Notes: a model not told the origin generated them from the letters alone. A stretch of 64,000 nt of DNA from Lachnospiraceae bacterium (GCA_023664345.1 JAMPFQ010000014.1:48758-112757), one strand, 5' to 3'; positions 7,384-17,400 are shown, counted from the stretch's first letter. Numbers and translations are program-made.

Positions 7384-9393
7384 ATGAACAAAGAGAGTAA
7401 CCGTAAGCATATCAATGTGGCATGCGTGGGGAATCCAAACTGCGGAAAGACCACTTTATTTAATGCGCTTACCGGTTCTAAATTAAAGGTGGCAAACTGG
7501 CCGGGGGTCACGGTGGAGCGTTTTGAGGGGGAGACGTCCTATGAGGATACGGATATCACGCTGATCGACACGCCGGGCATTTATTCCCTGACCTGTTATA
7601 CCATCGAGGAAAAAGTGACCAGGCAGTGTGCCATGGATGATGAAATCGACGTGATCATCAATGTGGTGGACGCTTCCTCGCTGGAGAGGAATCTGTACCT
7701 TACCCTGCAGCTGCTGGAGTTGGGCAAGCCCATAGTCCTGGCGCTGAACATGATGGATATTGTGAAAGAACGGGGCATGGAGATCGATATGCACCGTCTG
7801 CCGGAGATGCTGGGAAATATCCCCGTGGTGCCCGTCTCGGCGGCAAAGCGGACGGGGCTGGATATCCTGCTCCATGCGGTGATCCATCACTATGAGGAGG
7901 GCGGGGAGGAATACATTTTAAAGTATCCCGATTTCATAGAAGATAAGATTGCTAAACTGGAGGTCATGATGCAGGCTCATTATCCCACCCACTCCTCCGT
8001 GCGCTGGCACGCCATCAAGCTGCTGGAGGATGACGAGGAGGTAAAGCGGGAGCATCCCATCCCGGTGGTCAGCGTGGTGGACAGAAGCTATGAGAAAGAG
8101 ATCATACAGTGCAAATATGCCTACATAGAAGAAGTAGTGGCGGAAACTTTGTTCCACAGGGAACAGAAAGCCGCAAGAACGGACAGGATCGACCGGGTGC
8201 TGACCCATCCCGTTTTCGGGATTCCCATATTCCTGTTGATCATGTGTCTGGTGTTCTTCCTGACGTTCACAGTGGGAGACGCGCTGAAAGGCGTGTTTGA
8301 GACAGGGCTTGGCTATTTGTCTGAGGCCGTTGCTGCGGGGCTGGAAAGCCTTGGGGTGGCGTCCTGGCTGCAGTCGCTGATGGTGGACGGCATTATCGCC
8401 GGGGTGGGAGGGATCCTTACTTTTATCCCCAATATCTTTATCCTGTTTCTGGCGCTGGCGGTCCTGGAGGACAGCGGTTACATGGCCAGGGTGGCCTATG
8501 TGATGGATTCCGTGATGGGAAAAGTGGGGCTTTCCGGGAAAGCGTTCCTGCCCATGATCCTGGGGTTCGGCTGTACCGTGCCCGCCATTATGGCTACCCG
8601 GGCGCTGGAGACGGAGCAGGACAGGCGCAAGACCATGCTGGTGACGCCTTTTATGTCCTGCTCGGCGAGACTGCCCATCTATGTGCTGCTCTCGGAGATG
8701 TTTTTCCCGGAAGCGGCGGCTCCGGTGGCTTTTTCCATGTATGTGATCGGCATGGTGACGGCAATCGTGGCGGCAAAGTTCATCAATCAGCTGGAAAAGG
8801 GAAAGATCAACGATTCCCTGCTGATCGAACTGCCGGAATATAAGAGGCCTAATGGGAGAACCATCCGTATTTACGTATGGACCAAGCTGAAAGATTATCT
8901 GTCCAAGGCGGGAACCACCATATTCGTGGCATCCATCGTGATCTGGTTCGTGCTGAATTTCGGCATGTCCGGCATGGTGGAGGATCCGGCGGACAGCTTC
9001 GGCGCGGCGGTGGGGCGGTTCCTGGTGCCCGTGCTGGCGCCTGCGGGGCTGGGGATGTGGCAGATCGGCGTGGCGCTGCTGTCCGGCATCTCCGCCAAGG
9101 AAGTGGTGGTATCCAGTTTCACGGTGCTGTTCGGGGTGTCCAATGTAAATTCCGAGGCGGGCATGGCGTCTATCGTCGCCAATATCCAGAGAGTGAATCC
9201 CGGCTTTGGGGCATTGAATGCGTACTGCCTGATGCTGTTCTGCCTGCTGTATGTGCCCTGCGCCGCCACCGTGGCCACAGTGAAAAAGGAAAGCGGCTCC
9301 TGGGGCTTTACGGGGAAGATGATCGCCTTTCAGATGCTGCTGGCATGGGCGGTGTCGGCGCTGGTGTTCCAGGTTGGGAGTCTGGTGTTGTAG
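7384..9393 (+). CDS. feoB: Ferrous iron transport protein B
   Basis: A 669-residue Fe(II) transporter of the cytoplasmic membrane. The N-terminal G domain shows G1 GNPNCGKTT, G3 DTPGIYSL, G4 LNMMD and G5 SAAKRTG within the first 150 residues. The membrane part begins near residue 275 and carries the Gate motifs (GFGCTVPAIMATRALE with a conserved cysteine, and SGISAKEVVVSSF). The last segment includes LLYVPCAATVATVKKE. Length and order match bacterial FeoB. The ATG at 7384 is chosen over an upstream TTG at 7360 because the family starts shortly before the P-loop. FeoA is encoded just upstream. Confidence 0.95.
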   Translation: MNKESNRKHINVACVGNPNCGKTTLFNALTGSKLKVANWPGVTVERFEGETSYEDTDITLIDTPGIYSLTCYTIEEKVTRQCAMDDEIDVIINVVDASSLERNLYLTLQLLELGKPIVLALNMMDIVKERGMEIDMHRLPEMLGNIPVVPVSAAKRTGLDILLHAVIHHYEEGGEEYILKYPDFIEDKIAKLEVMMQAHYPTHSSVRWHAIKLLEDDEEVKREHPIPVVSVVDRSYEKEIIQCKYAYIEEVVAETLFHREQKAARTDRIDRVLTHPVFGIPIFLLIMCLVFFLTFTVGDALKGVFETGLGYLSEAVAAGLESLGVASWLQSLMVDGIIAGVGGILTFIPNIFILFLALAVLEDSGYMARVAYVMDSVMGKVGLSGKAFLPMILGFGCTVPAIMATRALETEQDRRKTMLVTPFMSCSARLPIYVLLSEMFFPEAAAPVAFSMYVIGMVTAIVAAKFINQLEKGKINDSLLIELPEYKRPNGRTIRIYVWTKLKDYLSKAGTTIFVASIVIWFVLNFGMSGMVEDPADSFGAAVGRFLVPVLAPAGLGMWQIGVALLSGISAKEVVVSSFTVLFGVSNVNSEAGMASIVANIQRVNPGFGALNAYCLMLFCLLYVPCAATVATVKKESGSWGFTGKMIAFQMLLAWAVSALVFQVGSLVL

Positions 9394-9410
9394 TGTATGG
9401 TGCTGGAGAG

Positions 9411-9460
9411 AAGAGACCGGAACAAATTGCCGCATGCGGCAATTGAATAGGAATAGGAGG
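9411..9460 (+). repeat. Hairpin-ribosome-site repeat, family C, copy A
   Basis: GAGACCGGAACA, then the perfect palindrome AATTGCCGCATGCGGCAATT (9425-9444), then GAATAGGAATAGGAGG. The last part serves as the ribosome site of the gene at 9467. The same order occurs before ilvD (43101-43172) and before the ABC ATPase gene (58044-58327). Confidence 0.75.
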
Positions 9461-9466
9461 TAGCGT

Positions 9467-10123
9467 ATGGAATTGATCTATGAGAATCCCCTTGCCTGTG
9501 AGGCGGATATCGGGGAGTTTATTTTGGAGGGGAAGGCGAAGATTTCCTTCCCGGACGGCAGGATGCAGCTGGAGAATGCCATGGATGCGGAGAACGGGCA
9601 GAAAGCCAACTATGTGCTGTGGTGTCCGGAGGATTTTCCATCGGATGTGCTGATCACATGGGATTTCCTGCCCATAAGGGAGCCGGGGCTCTGTATTTTG
9701 TTTTTTGGAGCCATGGGGAGAAACGGGGAGGATCTCTTTGACGAAAAGCTGGCCAAGAGGACGGGGGAGTACCCGCTGTATCATCACGGCGACATCAATG
9801 CCTTTCATGTGTCCTATTTCCGCAGGAAAGAGCCGGATGAGAGAGCCTTTCACACCTGCAATCTGAGAAAGAGTTACGGCTTCCACCTGGTGGCCCAGGG
9901 CGGGGATCCCATTCCCGACGCGGACGAGGCGAAAGAGCCGTACAGGTTGGCAGTGCGGAAAGAGAAGAATCTGGTCGCCTTTTCGGTGAATGAACTGGAG
10001 GTTTTCCGGTTTGAGGACGATGGCGAGACCTACGGCCCCCTGCTTAAGGGCGGGAAGATCGGTTTCCGCCAGCTTGCGCCGCTGGTTGCGGAATATGGGA
10101 ACCTGAAAGTGTATGGGCTTTGA
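9467..10123 (+). CDS. yesU: YesU-like DUF1961 protein
   Basis: A 218-residue protein of the DUF1961 family, expected to be a concanavalin-like beta-sandwich. The family pattern is plain: a VLWCPEDFPSDVLITWDFLP stretch, GLCILFFGAMGRNGEDLFD, HHGDINAFHVSYFRRK, ERAFHTCNLRKSYGFHLVAQG and GGKIGFRQLAPL near the end. Bacillus subtilis YesU has the same blocks and lies in the rhamnogalacturonan cluster. No signal peptide, so it is probably cytoplasmic, acting on imported oligosaccharides or binding them; the reaction is not known. The ribosome site AGGAGG comes from the preceding repeat. A GH2-type gene follows closely. Confidence 0.85.
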   Translation: MELIYENPLACEADIGEFILEGKAKISFPDGRMQLENAMDAENGQKANYVLWCPEDFPSDVLITWDFLPIREPGLCILFFGAMGRNGEDLFDEKLAKRTGEYPLYHHGDINAFHVSYFRRKEPDERAFHTCNLRKSYGFHLVAQGGDPIPDADEAKEPYRLAVRKEKNLVAFSVNELEVFRFEDDGETYGPLLKGGKIGFRQLAPLVAEYGNLKVYGL

Positions 10124-10158
10124 AGTGCAGAGACGTTACTGGAATGGAGAAAAATATC

Positions 10159-13100
10159 ATGTATCTTGACCTGTCAGGGAAATGGAATATCGAGTTGACT
10201 GCGGACAGCGGGGTGCAGAGGGGCGAGATCGTTCTGCCCGGCAGCCTGCAGGGGGCAGGTTACGGCAATCCGGTCACGATAGATACCCCCTGGGTCAGCG
10301 GTCTGCATGACGCTTTCTGGTATGAACAGGAACCTTTCAAAAAGGGAAATGGAGAGGAGTGCCGGGTGCCCTTTTTATGCCAGCCGGTGCGGCATTTTAT
10401 CGGTGAGGCTGTGTATGAAAGGGAATTTCGGGTGGATGCGGATTCCGGGGAAAACTGGATCTTGCGGATCGAACTGACCAGATGGCGCACAAAAGTGTGG
10501 ATCGACGGCGTGCTGAAAGGGGAGGACTGTTCCCTGTGTACCGCCCACGAGATCGACTGCGGCAGGCTGCTCCGGGGGACGCACAGGATCCGTGTGTCCG
10601 TGGACAATTCCATGCAGTATCCTTACCGGCCTGACGGGCATGGGGTTTCCGATGCCCTGGGAGCTACCTGGAACGGTATGGCGGGGGAGATTGCCCTGAT
10701 CACGGAAAAGGAATTGCAGCGGCGGCAGGAGGAGCGGTCTGCCTATGCGAAAGAGCATCCCCGCCGCATGGAAGTAAAGGAGGGGAATTTCTGCGCGGAC
10801 GGGATTCCCTTTTATTTCCGCGCAACTCATTTCGGCGGGGATTATCCCATGAAGGGATATCCTGAGACGGATATCGCCTGGTGGAAGAAATGGATGCGCA
10901 CCATAAAGGAGTGGGGATTAAATAGCATACGCTGCCATTCCTACTGCCCGCCGGAAGCTGCTTTTTGGGCGGCGGATGAGGAAGAGGTTTTCCTGCTGGT
11001 GGAATGCGGTATGTGGAATACATTTGAAAAAGGAATCCCCATGCTGGAGGTCTTAAGGCAGGAGACAGGGCGCATCTTAAGGCAGTTTGGGCATCATCCC
11101 TCTTTTGCGCTTTTTTCCCCATCCAATGAGCCGGACGGAAGATGGTATGAGCCGCTTAGGGAGTGGGTGGAGGAGACCAGGGCTTTTGACCGGGAGTTGG
11201 GGTATGAGGGCAGGAGGCTGTATACCATGCAGTCTGGATGGCCCTATCCCATGCCGCCGAAAGAGATTGTGGGAACGGACTTTATTTATTTTCATCGTTC
11301 CGGTTATGGGCCGAAAGCGGGCAGTATCCGGAATGCCGTGGGATGGAGGGGAAAGGATTACAGCGTGTCCCTGGAGGGAGTAACACTCCCCGTTGTCTGT
11401 CACGAACTGGGGCAGTGGTGCGTGTACCCTGATTTCAAGATCCTTTCCAAAATGGAGGGAAAGGGGTATCTGCGTCCCCGTAATTTTGAACTGTTTCGGG
11501 AGATTGCGGAGGAGAACGGTGTCCTTTCCCATGAGAAGGATTTCCTGTGGTGCTCCGGGAGAAATCAGCTGCGGCTTTACAAGGAAGAACTGGAGGCTGA
11601 TTTCAGGACGCCTGGGATAAAGGGCTTTGAACTGCTTGACCTGCATGATTACGCGGGGCAGGGCACGGCGCTGGTGGGATTTCTGGATATTTTATGGGAA
11701 AACAAGGGATATGCAGCGCCGGAGGAATTTAGGCATTTCTGCGGGGATACGGTTCTGCTGGCGCGGTTTGGTTCCTATGTGTGGAAAAATAACGATCGTG
11801 TGGAAATTCCGGTGGAGGTCAGTCATTTTGGAAAAAGGGAACTGTCCGGGGAGACGTTGCGCTATCGGCTGACAGAGGGGGAAAAGGTGATCTTTTCGGG
11901 GAAGATTCCCGATATCAGCATGTCTTGCGGAAGCTGCAGGCAGGTGGGAAGTATCTCGCTTGATTTTTCCATGATAGAAAAGAGCAGTCTGCTGACCCTG
12001 GAGTTGGAGTTGGGGGAGGTTAAGAACAGCTGGCAGCTGACAGTGTTTGCCAGACCGGAAATGACCTGCCCGGTCAATTGCCTTGAGACGAATGAAAGGG
12101 CAGTTCTTTACACCAGAAAGTGGCAGGAGGCAAAGGAGGCTCTGGCGCAGGGGCGCAGGGTGGTGTATGCTCCGTATCTGTCGGAGTTGTCTTATGAGTG
12201 TCCGGCTTTGTCCATCAGGAATATTTTCTGGAACGGGCAGATGGGGCCTGCGTGGATCCGGAATCTGGGCATTGTGGCAAAGGAGAGTCATCCCGTTTTC
12301 CGGGCATTTCCAACAGCCCGGGACGGGGGCTGGCAGTGGGAGGATATCCTGGCTCATTCCAGGGGATTCTGGTTAAAGGATATGGATGGGGTGGAGCCCA
12401 TTGTGCGTCCCATCGACGACTGGAACCGCAGTCTGTCCTTAGGGCTGATGTTTGAGGCGAAGGTGGGGCCTGGCAGTCTGTTCGTGGTGTCCGCCGATCT
12501 GGAGGGAAGCTTTGAGGAGCGTCCGGCGGCCTGGTGCCTGAAACAGGCGATATTGGATTATGTCTCTTCGGAGGAATTTGCGCCTTCCGTGACAATCGCC
12601 TGCCAGTCCATAGAGGAGAAGCTGTTTCCCGTATTGCGCATGGAACAGATCGCAGCGGAGAGTGTGTATGATGAGGACGCGGATGTGATCTCCTCGGCGG
12701 AGACGCAGGCTAATCCCTATAGTTCCACAAGGATCGAGAAGGATGCGTTTCCCGTTATAATCACGCTGAATTTAAAGAAACAGATGGTATTAAATGGGAT
12801 TTTATATCTGCCGGAACAGAAAGACAGGGCACATGAAGGCTTTATCAGGGATTATCGGCTGGAGTGTTTTGACACACAGGCAGGGGACTGGAAGCTGTTG
12901 AAAGAGGGCGTGTTCCTGAACACCTGCCTATCACAACAAGTGTTATTTGATGCTCCGGTGACTGCGGGGAAACTGCGTCTGACAGTGCTGTCATGTTATG
13001 GCTGCGTGGATAAGACCGTATGGGTCAGCGGCAGGGAAGGCTGGAGACAGGAGAGGCAGAAAGCGAAAGCCATTGTGCAGGTGGCAGGCCTGCATGTGAT

Positions 13101-13182
13101 ATGTGATGAACCGACGGTGGGATCCGATGTGGTATTCTGGGCAAGGGGGCAGAAGTCATCCACTAAGGAGATAGATAATTAG
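10159..13182 (+). CDS. Glycoside hydrolase, GH2-type
   Basis: A 1007-residue protein without signal peptide. Residues 1-200 form the GH2 sugar-binding jelly roll (DLSGKWNIELTAD at the start, AVYEREFRV, LRIELTRWRTKVWIDGVLKG). The TIM barrel follows: ATHFGGDYPMKGYPETD, ... GLNSIRCHSYCPPEAAF, FSPSNEPDGRWYEP with the likely acid/base pair N323-E324, and PVVCHELGQW with a candidate nucleophile E416. The last 350 residues have beta-rich segments, including a possible C-terminal carbohydrate-binding domain. The ATG at 10159 has GGAG at 10146-10149; starts at 10120 (TTG) and 10144 are possible. Context suggests action on plant or host uronic-acid-containing glycans; the substrate is not evident. Confidence 0.8.
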   Translation: MYLDLSGKWNIELTADSGVQRGEIVLPGSLQGAGYGNPVTIDTPWVSGLHDAFWYEQEPFKKGNGEECRVPFLCQPVRHFIGEAVYEREFRVDADSGENWILRIELTRWRTKVWIDGVLKGEDCSLCTAHEIDCGRLLRGTHRIRVSVDNSMQYPYRPDGHGVSDALGATWNGMAGEIALITEKELQRRQEERSAYAKEHPRRMEVKEGNFCADGIPFYFRATHFGGDYPMKGYPETDIAWWKKWMRTIKEWGLNSIRCHSYCPPEAAFWAADEEEVFLLVECGMWNTFEKGIPMLEVLRQETGRILRQFGHHPSFALFSPSNEPDGRWYEPLREWVEETRAFDRELGYEGRRLYTMQSGWPYPMPPKEIVGTDFIYFHRSGYGPKAGSIRNAVGWRGKDYSVSLEGVTLPVVCHELGQWCVYPDFKILSKMEGKGYLRPRNFELFREIAEENGVLSHEKDFLWCSGRNQLRLYKEELEADFRTPGIKGFELLDLHDYAGQGTALVGFLDILWENKGYAAPEEFRHFCGDTVLLARFGSYVWKNNDRVEIPVEVSHFGKRELSGETLRYRLTEGEKVIFSGKIPDISMSCGSCRQVGSISLDFSMIEKSSLLTLELELGEVKNSWQLTVFARPEMTCPVNCLETNERAVLYTRKWQEAKEALAQGRRVVYAPYLSELSYECPALSIRNIFWNGQMGPAWIRNLGIVAKESHPVFRAFPTARDGGWQWEDILAHSRGFWLKDMDGVEPIVRPIDDWNRSLSLGLMFEAKVGPGSLFVVSADLEGSFEERPAAWCLKQAILDYVSSEEFAPSVTIACQSIEEKLFPVLRMEQIAAESVYDEDADVISSAETQANPYSSTRIEKDAFPVIITLNLKKQMVLNGILYLPEQKDRAHEGFIRDYRLECFDTQAGDWKLLKEGVFLNTCLSQQVLFDAPVTAGKLRLTVLSCYGCVDKTVWVSGREGWRQERQKAKAIVQVAGLHVICDEPTVGSDVVFWARGQKSSTKEIDN

Positions 13183-13354
13183 ATGCACACAAACCTGCAG
13201 GGACAGCGGGTTTGACACACAGCAGTCTTGCAAAACCGCAAAGAGATGCGGCTTTGACTGCGCGTTTTCTGCAAGGCAAATCAGGGATTTTTATAGTAAT
13301 ACCATCTGTTATTATAAGAACCGGAATATGTGACAGGGGAAAGGGGAAATTGCA

Positions 13355-14254
13355 ATGAAGAAGAACATACTGGCAGGCATTCTGTCACTGGCTTTTGTGC
13401 TATTGGCTGCCTGCAGTTCAGGAGATGAGGAAGATGCGGTATCGCTGGAACCCCATTCCATGGGAAATGGCGTGGCCGGGATGTTGGGCACAGGCAAAGG
13501 AGCGGACGACGCAGTGAATGGCGCGGGCGGTAATCTGTCCTCTGCGGGAGCGGACGATGCGGCCGCGGACGGACATTCAGGCAGTGCAATGACGGGAACA
13601 AACAATGGTTCAGGCAGTGCGGCGGGCATAGGCGGAGATCCTTCCAGGGAAAGCGGCGCACCGGGAAATGGTTCCGAGGGCGCCGGGGCCAGAACCGCTG
13701 CGGCGGGTTTATCCGATAGGAACCGGGAGATTTACCTACAGGCTGTCAATGAGAACAACAGCGATCATAATGGATATTATGCCCTGATCTACCTGGATGG
13801 GGATGATGTCCCGGAGTTGGTGTTCTGGGACGGTTATTTCGAGGAATATTCCATCTATACGGTCAGGGATGGCGCTTTATTCTGTATGGTTGATTCCCTG
13901 TACACGGTGGAGATGACCTATTTTGAAAGATGCGGCGTCATAGCCAGCTTTTCCAGGTGGAACGGCGGCGGTGACGAGGGCGGATACGGCAGTTCCTTTG
14001 AGCAGGTATCCAAAGACAGGACGCTTACGAATGATGACCAGGCGTTCTTGAGTTACAGTTACAATGCCACTTATAATGAGAAAGGCGAATATACAGGAAC
14101 AGGCGTTATTGATTATTTTTATATGGGGCAGGAAATTGATGAGGCAGCATATCAGGAAAAGCTGAAAAGCCTGGGAATCGCAGAGGGAGAGGACAGGGTC
14201 TGTATGGAAGACGGCTGCAGTAAGGAGGAAATGGCTGCTTTGTTAAGTCAGTAA
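13355..14254 (+). CDS. Lipoprotein with low-complexity linker
   Basis: A 299-residue exported lipoprotein: MKKNILAGILSLAFVLLAAC has a lipobox cysteine at residue 20. Residues 25-125 are rich in Gly, Ala, Ser and Asp and look like a flexible cell-surface linker. The C-terminal domain (NGYYALIYLDGDDVPELVFWDGYFEEYSIYTVRDG) resembles short DGDxxPEL repeats common in lachnospiral lipoproteins, as does the lipoprotein at 18548. AAAGGGGAA precedes the ATG. It lies between the GH2 and YetA-like genes but has a 170-base leader of its own. Function not recognised. Confidence 0.7.
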   Translation: MKKNILAGILSLAFVLLAACSSGDEEDAVSLEPHSMGNGVAGMLGTGKGADDAVNGAGGNLSSAGADDAAADGHSGSAMTGTNNGSGSAAGIGGDPSRESGAPGNGSEGAGARTAAAGLSDRNREIYLQAVNENNSDHNGYYALIYLDGDDVPELVFWDGYFEEYSIYTVRDGALFCMVDSLYTVEMTYFERCGVIASFSRWNGGGDEGGYGSSFEQVSKDRTLTNDDQAFLSYSYNATYNEKGEYTGTGVIDYFYMGQEIDEAAYQEKLKSLGIAEGEDRVCMEDGCSKEEMAALLSQ

Positions 14255-14350
14255 AACGAATTTCTTGTGTCTGGGCAGGCACAGAGGACTAACTTAGTTG
14301 CTGTGAACGGGGGAAACAGTAACCTATCTTATCACAAGGAGGTTTAAAAA

Positions 14351-17065
14351 ATGAAACTGAGAAGACTGCGGAAAGATACCCTGTCGGGTTATGCCACGTT
14401 CGGCTGTATGTGGCGGAAAGGAAGCTGTACGGAACAGACAGCTTATCGCTGTGTCAATGCGGAGGGAAAAAATGTACCCATCCAGTCCAGGGTCACGGCA
14501 TACTGGCCGGACGGTTCCGTGAAATGGACTGCCCACACTGCGGAGAGCGCACTGCTGGGGGAGGAGATCGAGGTTCTTCCGGAAAATACAGACGTTATTT
14601 ATACGGATAAAGCGGCAGGTTCCGGGGAGAATGACGCAAGGGACAATGTTTCCGAAAAGCCTGTGCCTGAGAAGTCCGTGGCAGAAAGACCGGAATCCGG
14701 CATATCTATAGAGGATGACGGCGTGAAGATTCTGATAAATAACGGAAGGTATTGTATTGAGGTGAACAGGAAATCCGATTGCCTGTTTGACAGAGTGTAT
14801 ACCGACAAGGGGGAGAACGCTTCCAGGGGCAGGGCAGTGCTGCAGTTGGAGGAACCCGCGCAGCTGGACGGATATGAGGCGAAAGTGACCAAACCCTACG
14901 CCGGGGTGATCAAAAAAATAGAGATCGAAGAGCAGGGAGCGTTACAGTGCATCCTGAAATATACAGGATGTCACAGGAATCAGAATGGGGAGGAAAAAAT
15001 ACCGTTTGTTATCCGTATGCGTATCAATGGGAACTGCCCTACGCTGCATTTTACGCACACCTTTCTCTATGACGGCGACGAGGACAGGGATTTCCTGAAA
15101 GGGCTGGGAATCACTTTTGAAACGCCCCTGTCGGGAGAACTTTATAATCGGCATATCAAGATGCAGGGTGACCACGGCGTATTTCATGAGGTTGTGGTGC
15201 CCGTCCAGTCCTGGATTCCCCAGCTGCCCGCAGCTTTATATGAGGCGCAGATTGGAGGGGAGAAGCTGGTACTGGAAGGGGAAGAACTTGCCAATGTCAA
15301 CAAAGTGCTCCAGGATACGCCTTATTGGAGCGTTTATGATGTATGCCAGGACAGCGCCAGTCACTTTATGATACGAAAAAAACTGGCTCCGGATAATTGC
15401 TGTTACATAGAGAGCCTGCACGGGAGGCGCACGAAAGGAGCGCTGACATTTGGCTCCGAGGCGGGCAGTGTTCTGGTCTGCATCCGCGATTTCTGGGAAA
15501 AATACCCCTCCGGCTATACGGTAAAGGGGCTGGACAGCGGGCAGGCGGAATGCAGCGTCTGGTTCTGGTCTCCCTCGGCAGCGCCCATGGATTTCAGGCA
15601 CTATGCCAACAGGGGGTATAATCAGGTCTGCTATGAAGGATATGATTACAAGGGCGCAGATCCCGACGGCATAGCCTGTACCAGCGAATGCATTGTCAGT
15701 TTTTCCGATGAGATGATCCTTGGGGACGCGGAAGTGCTGCAGTTTGCGGAACAGGCCAACAAGCCTCCCGTGTATGTGGGGACGCCGGAGTTTTATCATG
15801 AGATGCGGGCATTTGGGTATTGGTCGCTGCCTTCTGAAAATACGGAGATGGAAAAATGGCTGGAGGAGCAGCTGGAGCGTGCTTTTGAGTTTTACAGGGG
15901 AGAGGTGGAGCAGCGGGGCTGGTACGGCATGTTCAACTACGGCGATATCATGCACACCTATGACCGCGTGCGCCATCAGTGGAAATATGATACCGGCGGT
16001 TATGCATGGGACAATACGGAACTTGTGCCTACTTTGTGGCTGTGGCAGTATTTCATGCGGACGGGCAGGGAGGATGTGTTTACCTTTGCGGAAAAACTTT
16101 CCCGCCATGCCTCCGAGGTGGATGTGTACCATATGGGAAAATACAAGGGGCTGGGTTCCAGGCATAATGTGCGCCATTGGGGCTGTCCCTGCAAGGAGGC
16201 CCGGATCGCCATGGCTTCCCACCACCGTTATCTCTACTATATGACGGGAGACAGGCGGCTGGAGGATATCTTTGAGGAGTTGAAAGACAATGAACTCAGC
16301 TTCCTGAACAGGGATCCTTTGGGTGATTTTTATGAGAAAAAGGACATGGTCTATCCCAGCCACGCCAGGAGTGGGCCCGACTGGTCGTCTCTGTGCTCCA
16401 ACTGGATGACCAGATGGGAAAGATTTAATGACGAGCGTTATTTAAAAAAGATCAGGGTGGGGATCGAGGATATCCGGCAGGCGCCACTGCAGCTTGTGTC
16501 AGGCCCTGATTTTGAATTTGATCCCGAGACCTGCCATCTGCGTTATATCGGAGAACGCACTACGGGTGGCTGTCACCTGCAGATCTGCATGGGAGCGCCG
16601 CAGGTGTGGACGGAGCTGGCTGACCTGATGGAAGATGAAGAATGGAAGCGTATGCTGGCGGATCTGGGACGGTTCTATTATCTGCCAAGAAAAGAGCAGC
16701 TGGAAGAATCCGGCGGCCTGATCGGAAACAGGATGTTCACCCTGCCTTTCATGGCGGCGGGAATCGCAGCATACGGGGCATGGTACCTGAAAGATGATGT
16801 GCTGGCTATGCGTACCTGGAAGATCCTGCTGCATACCCAGATAAACGGGGAAAATCATGAGGGATTTGTCCACAGATTTTTACAGGACTGCGGGAATCAG
16901 GAGCAGTTAAAGGAGATTCCCTGGATCACCACGAATTTTGTGGCGCAGTTCTGTCTGAATGTGATCATGGCGCTGGATTTTATCAGGGAGGAGCTGCCCG
17001 AGACCATGGAGGAGGCAGTGGAACTGGTGGCGGAAATGGATGAGAGGATGTTCCGGAAAGCGTGA
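14351..17065 (+). CDS. YetA-like exo-rhamnogalacturonan lyase family protein (PL26-like)
   Basis: A 904-residue protein without signal peptide. The N-terminus shows the RIFT-barrel pattern of PcRGLX/YetA proteins (TLSGYATFGCMWRKG, then VPIQSRVTAYWPDGSVKWTAHTA). The central and C-terminal parts form a large alpha/alpha-toroid with GWYGMFNYGDIMHTYD, YAWDNTELVPTLWLWQYF, YKGLGSRHNVRHWGCPCKEARIAMASHHRYLYYMTGDRR and LQICMGAPQVWTELADLM. Penicillium PcRGLX is an exo-acting rhamnogalacturonan lyase and B. subtilis yetA lies in the rhamnogalacturonan gene cluster; activity here is inferred from these relatives. AAGGAGGT precedes the ATG. A charged Pro/Glu-rich insert (residues 85-120) is unusual. Confidence 0.75.
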   Translation: MKLRRLRKDTLSGYATFGCMWRKGSCTEQTAYRCVNAEGKNVPIQSRVTAYWPDGSVKWTAHTAESALLGEEIEVLPENTDVIYTDKAAGSGENDARDNVSEKPVPEKSVAERPESGISIEDDGVKILINNGRYCIEVNRKSDCLFDRVYTDKGENASRGRAVLQLEEPAQLDGYEAKVTKPYAGVIKKIEIEEQGALQCILKYTGCHRNQNGEEKIPFVIRMRINGNCPTLHFTHTFLYDGDEDRDFLKGLGITFETPLSGELYNRHIKMQGDHGVFHEVVVPVQSWIPQLPAALYEAQIGGEKLVLEGEELANVNKVLQDTPYWSVYDVCQDSASHFMIRKKLAPDNCCYIESLHGRRTKGALTFGSEAGSVLVCIRDFWEKYPSGYTVKGLDSGQAECSVWFWSPSAAPMDFRHYANRGYNQVCYEGYDYKGADPDGIACTSECIVSFSDEMILGDAEVLQFAEQANKPPVYVGTPEFYHEMRAFGYWSLPSENTEMEKWLEEQLERAFEFYRGEVEQRGWYGMFNYGDIMHTYDRVRHQWKYDTGGYAWDNTELVPTLWLWQYFMRTGREDVFTFAEKLSRHASEVDVYHMGKYKGLGSRHNVRHWGCPCKEARIAMASHHRYLYYMTGDRRLEDIFEELKDNELSFLNRDPLGDFYEKKDMVYPSHARSGPDWSSLCSNWMTRWERFNDERYLKKIRVGIEDIRQAPLQLVSGPDFEFDPETCHLRYIGERTTGGCHLQICMGAPQVWTELADLMEDEEWKRMLADLGRFYYLPRKEQLEESGGLIGNRMFTLPFMAAGIAAYGAWYLKDDVLAMRTWKILLHTQINGENHEGFVHRFLQDCGNQEQLKEIPWITTNFVAQFCLNVIMALDFIREELPETMEEAVELVAEMDERMFRKA

Positions 17066-17081
17066 GGGGGAATTTGGAGAA

Positions 17082-17280
17082 AGGGGACGGCGGCAGTGCG
17101 CTGCCCTGTGCCGCGCGGACGGGGCAACGCGTCGATGAACTAACCGCCAACTGCGACTAAGGCGCTAATGCGCCTAAGTCTGCGTAGGCGGTGGATTTCA
17201 TCGCCGCTAAGGGCGCCCCCCAAAGTCCGCGCGGAACAGGACAGTGCACCGCCGCCTGACTTTCTGCAATTTGTGGGGTA
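17082..17280 (+). repeat. Structured intergenic repeat, family F, long form
   Basis: Starts with AGGGGACGGCGG. A 25-base arm at 17096-17120 pairs with 17225-17249 at 22 of 25 positions. Inside lie the nested stems AACCGCC/GGCGGT and GACTTA/TAAGTC type around GGCGCTAATGCGCC. It ends with GCCGCCTGACTTTCTGCAATT. A short copy lies at 17328-17375. Confidence 0.65.
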
Positions 17281-17327
17281 GGAAGGGAAAAGGACAAGGG
17301 CAAGGGCTGGTTTATGGGATTGCGGAG

Positions 17328-17375
17328 AGGGGACGGCGGTGCACCGCTGCCTGACTTTCCGCGATTTGCAGGTAG
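17328..17375 (+). repeat. Structured intergenic repeat, family F, short form
   Basis: Same left end (AGGGGACGGCGG) and right end (GCTGCCTGACTTTCCGC) as the long form at 17082, but the interior has collapsed to the small palindrome GGCGGTGCACCGC. The region 17066-17400 contains nothing else that I can recognise apart from the ribosome site of the next gene. Confidence 0.6.
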
Positions 17376-17400
17376 GACGGGAAAGAGAAAGGTAGGAAGG

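Noticed and set aside
7918-9435. 505-residue open frame on the minus strand over feoB
   Set aside because: It is His/Gln-rich, has no ribosome site and lies exactly opposite feoB; a codon-bias shadow.
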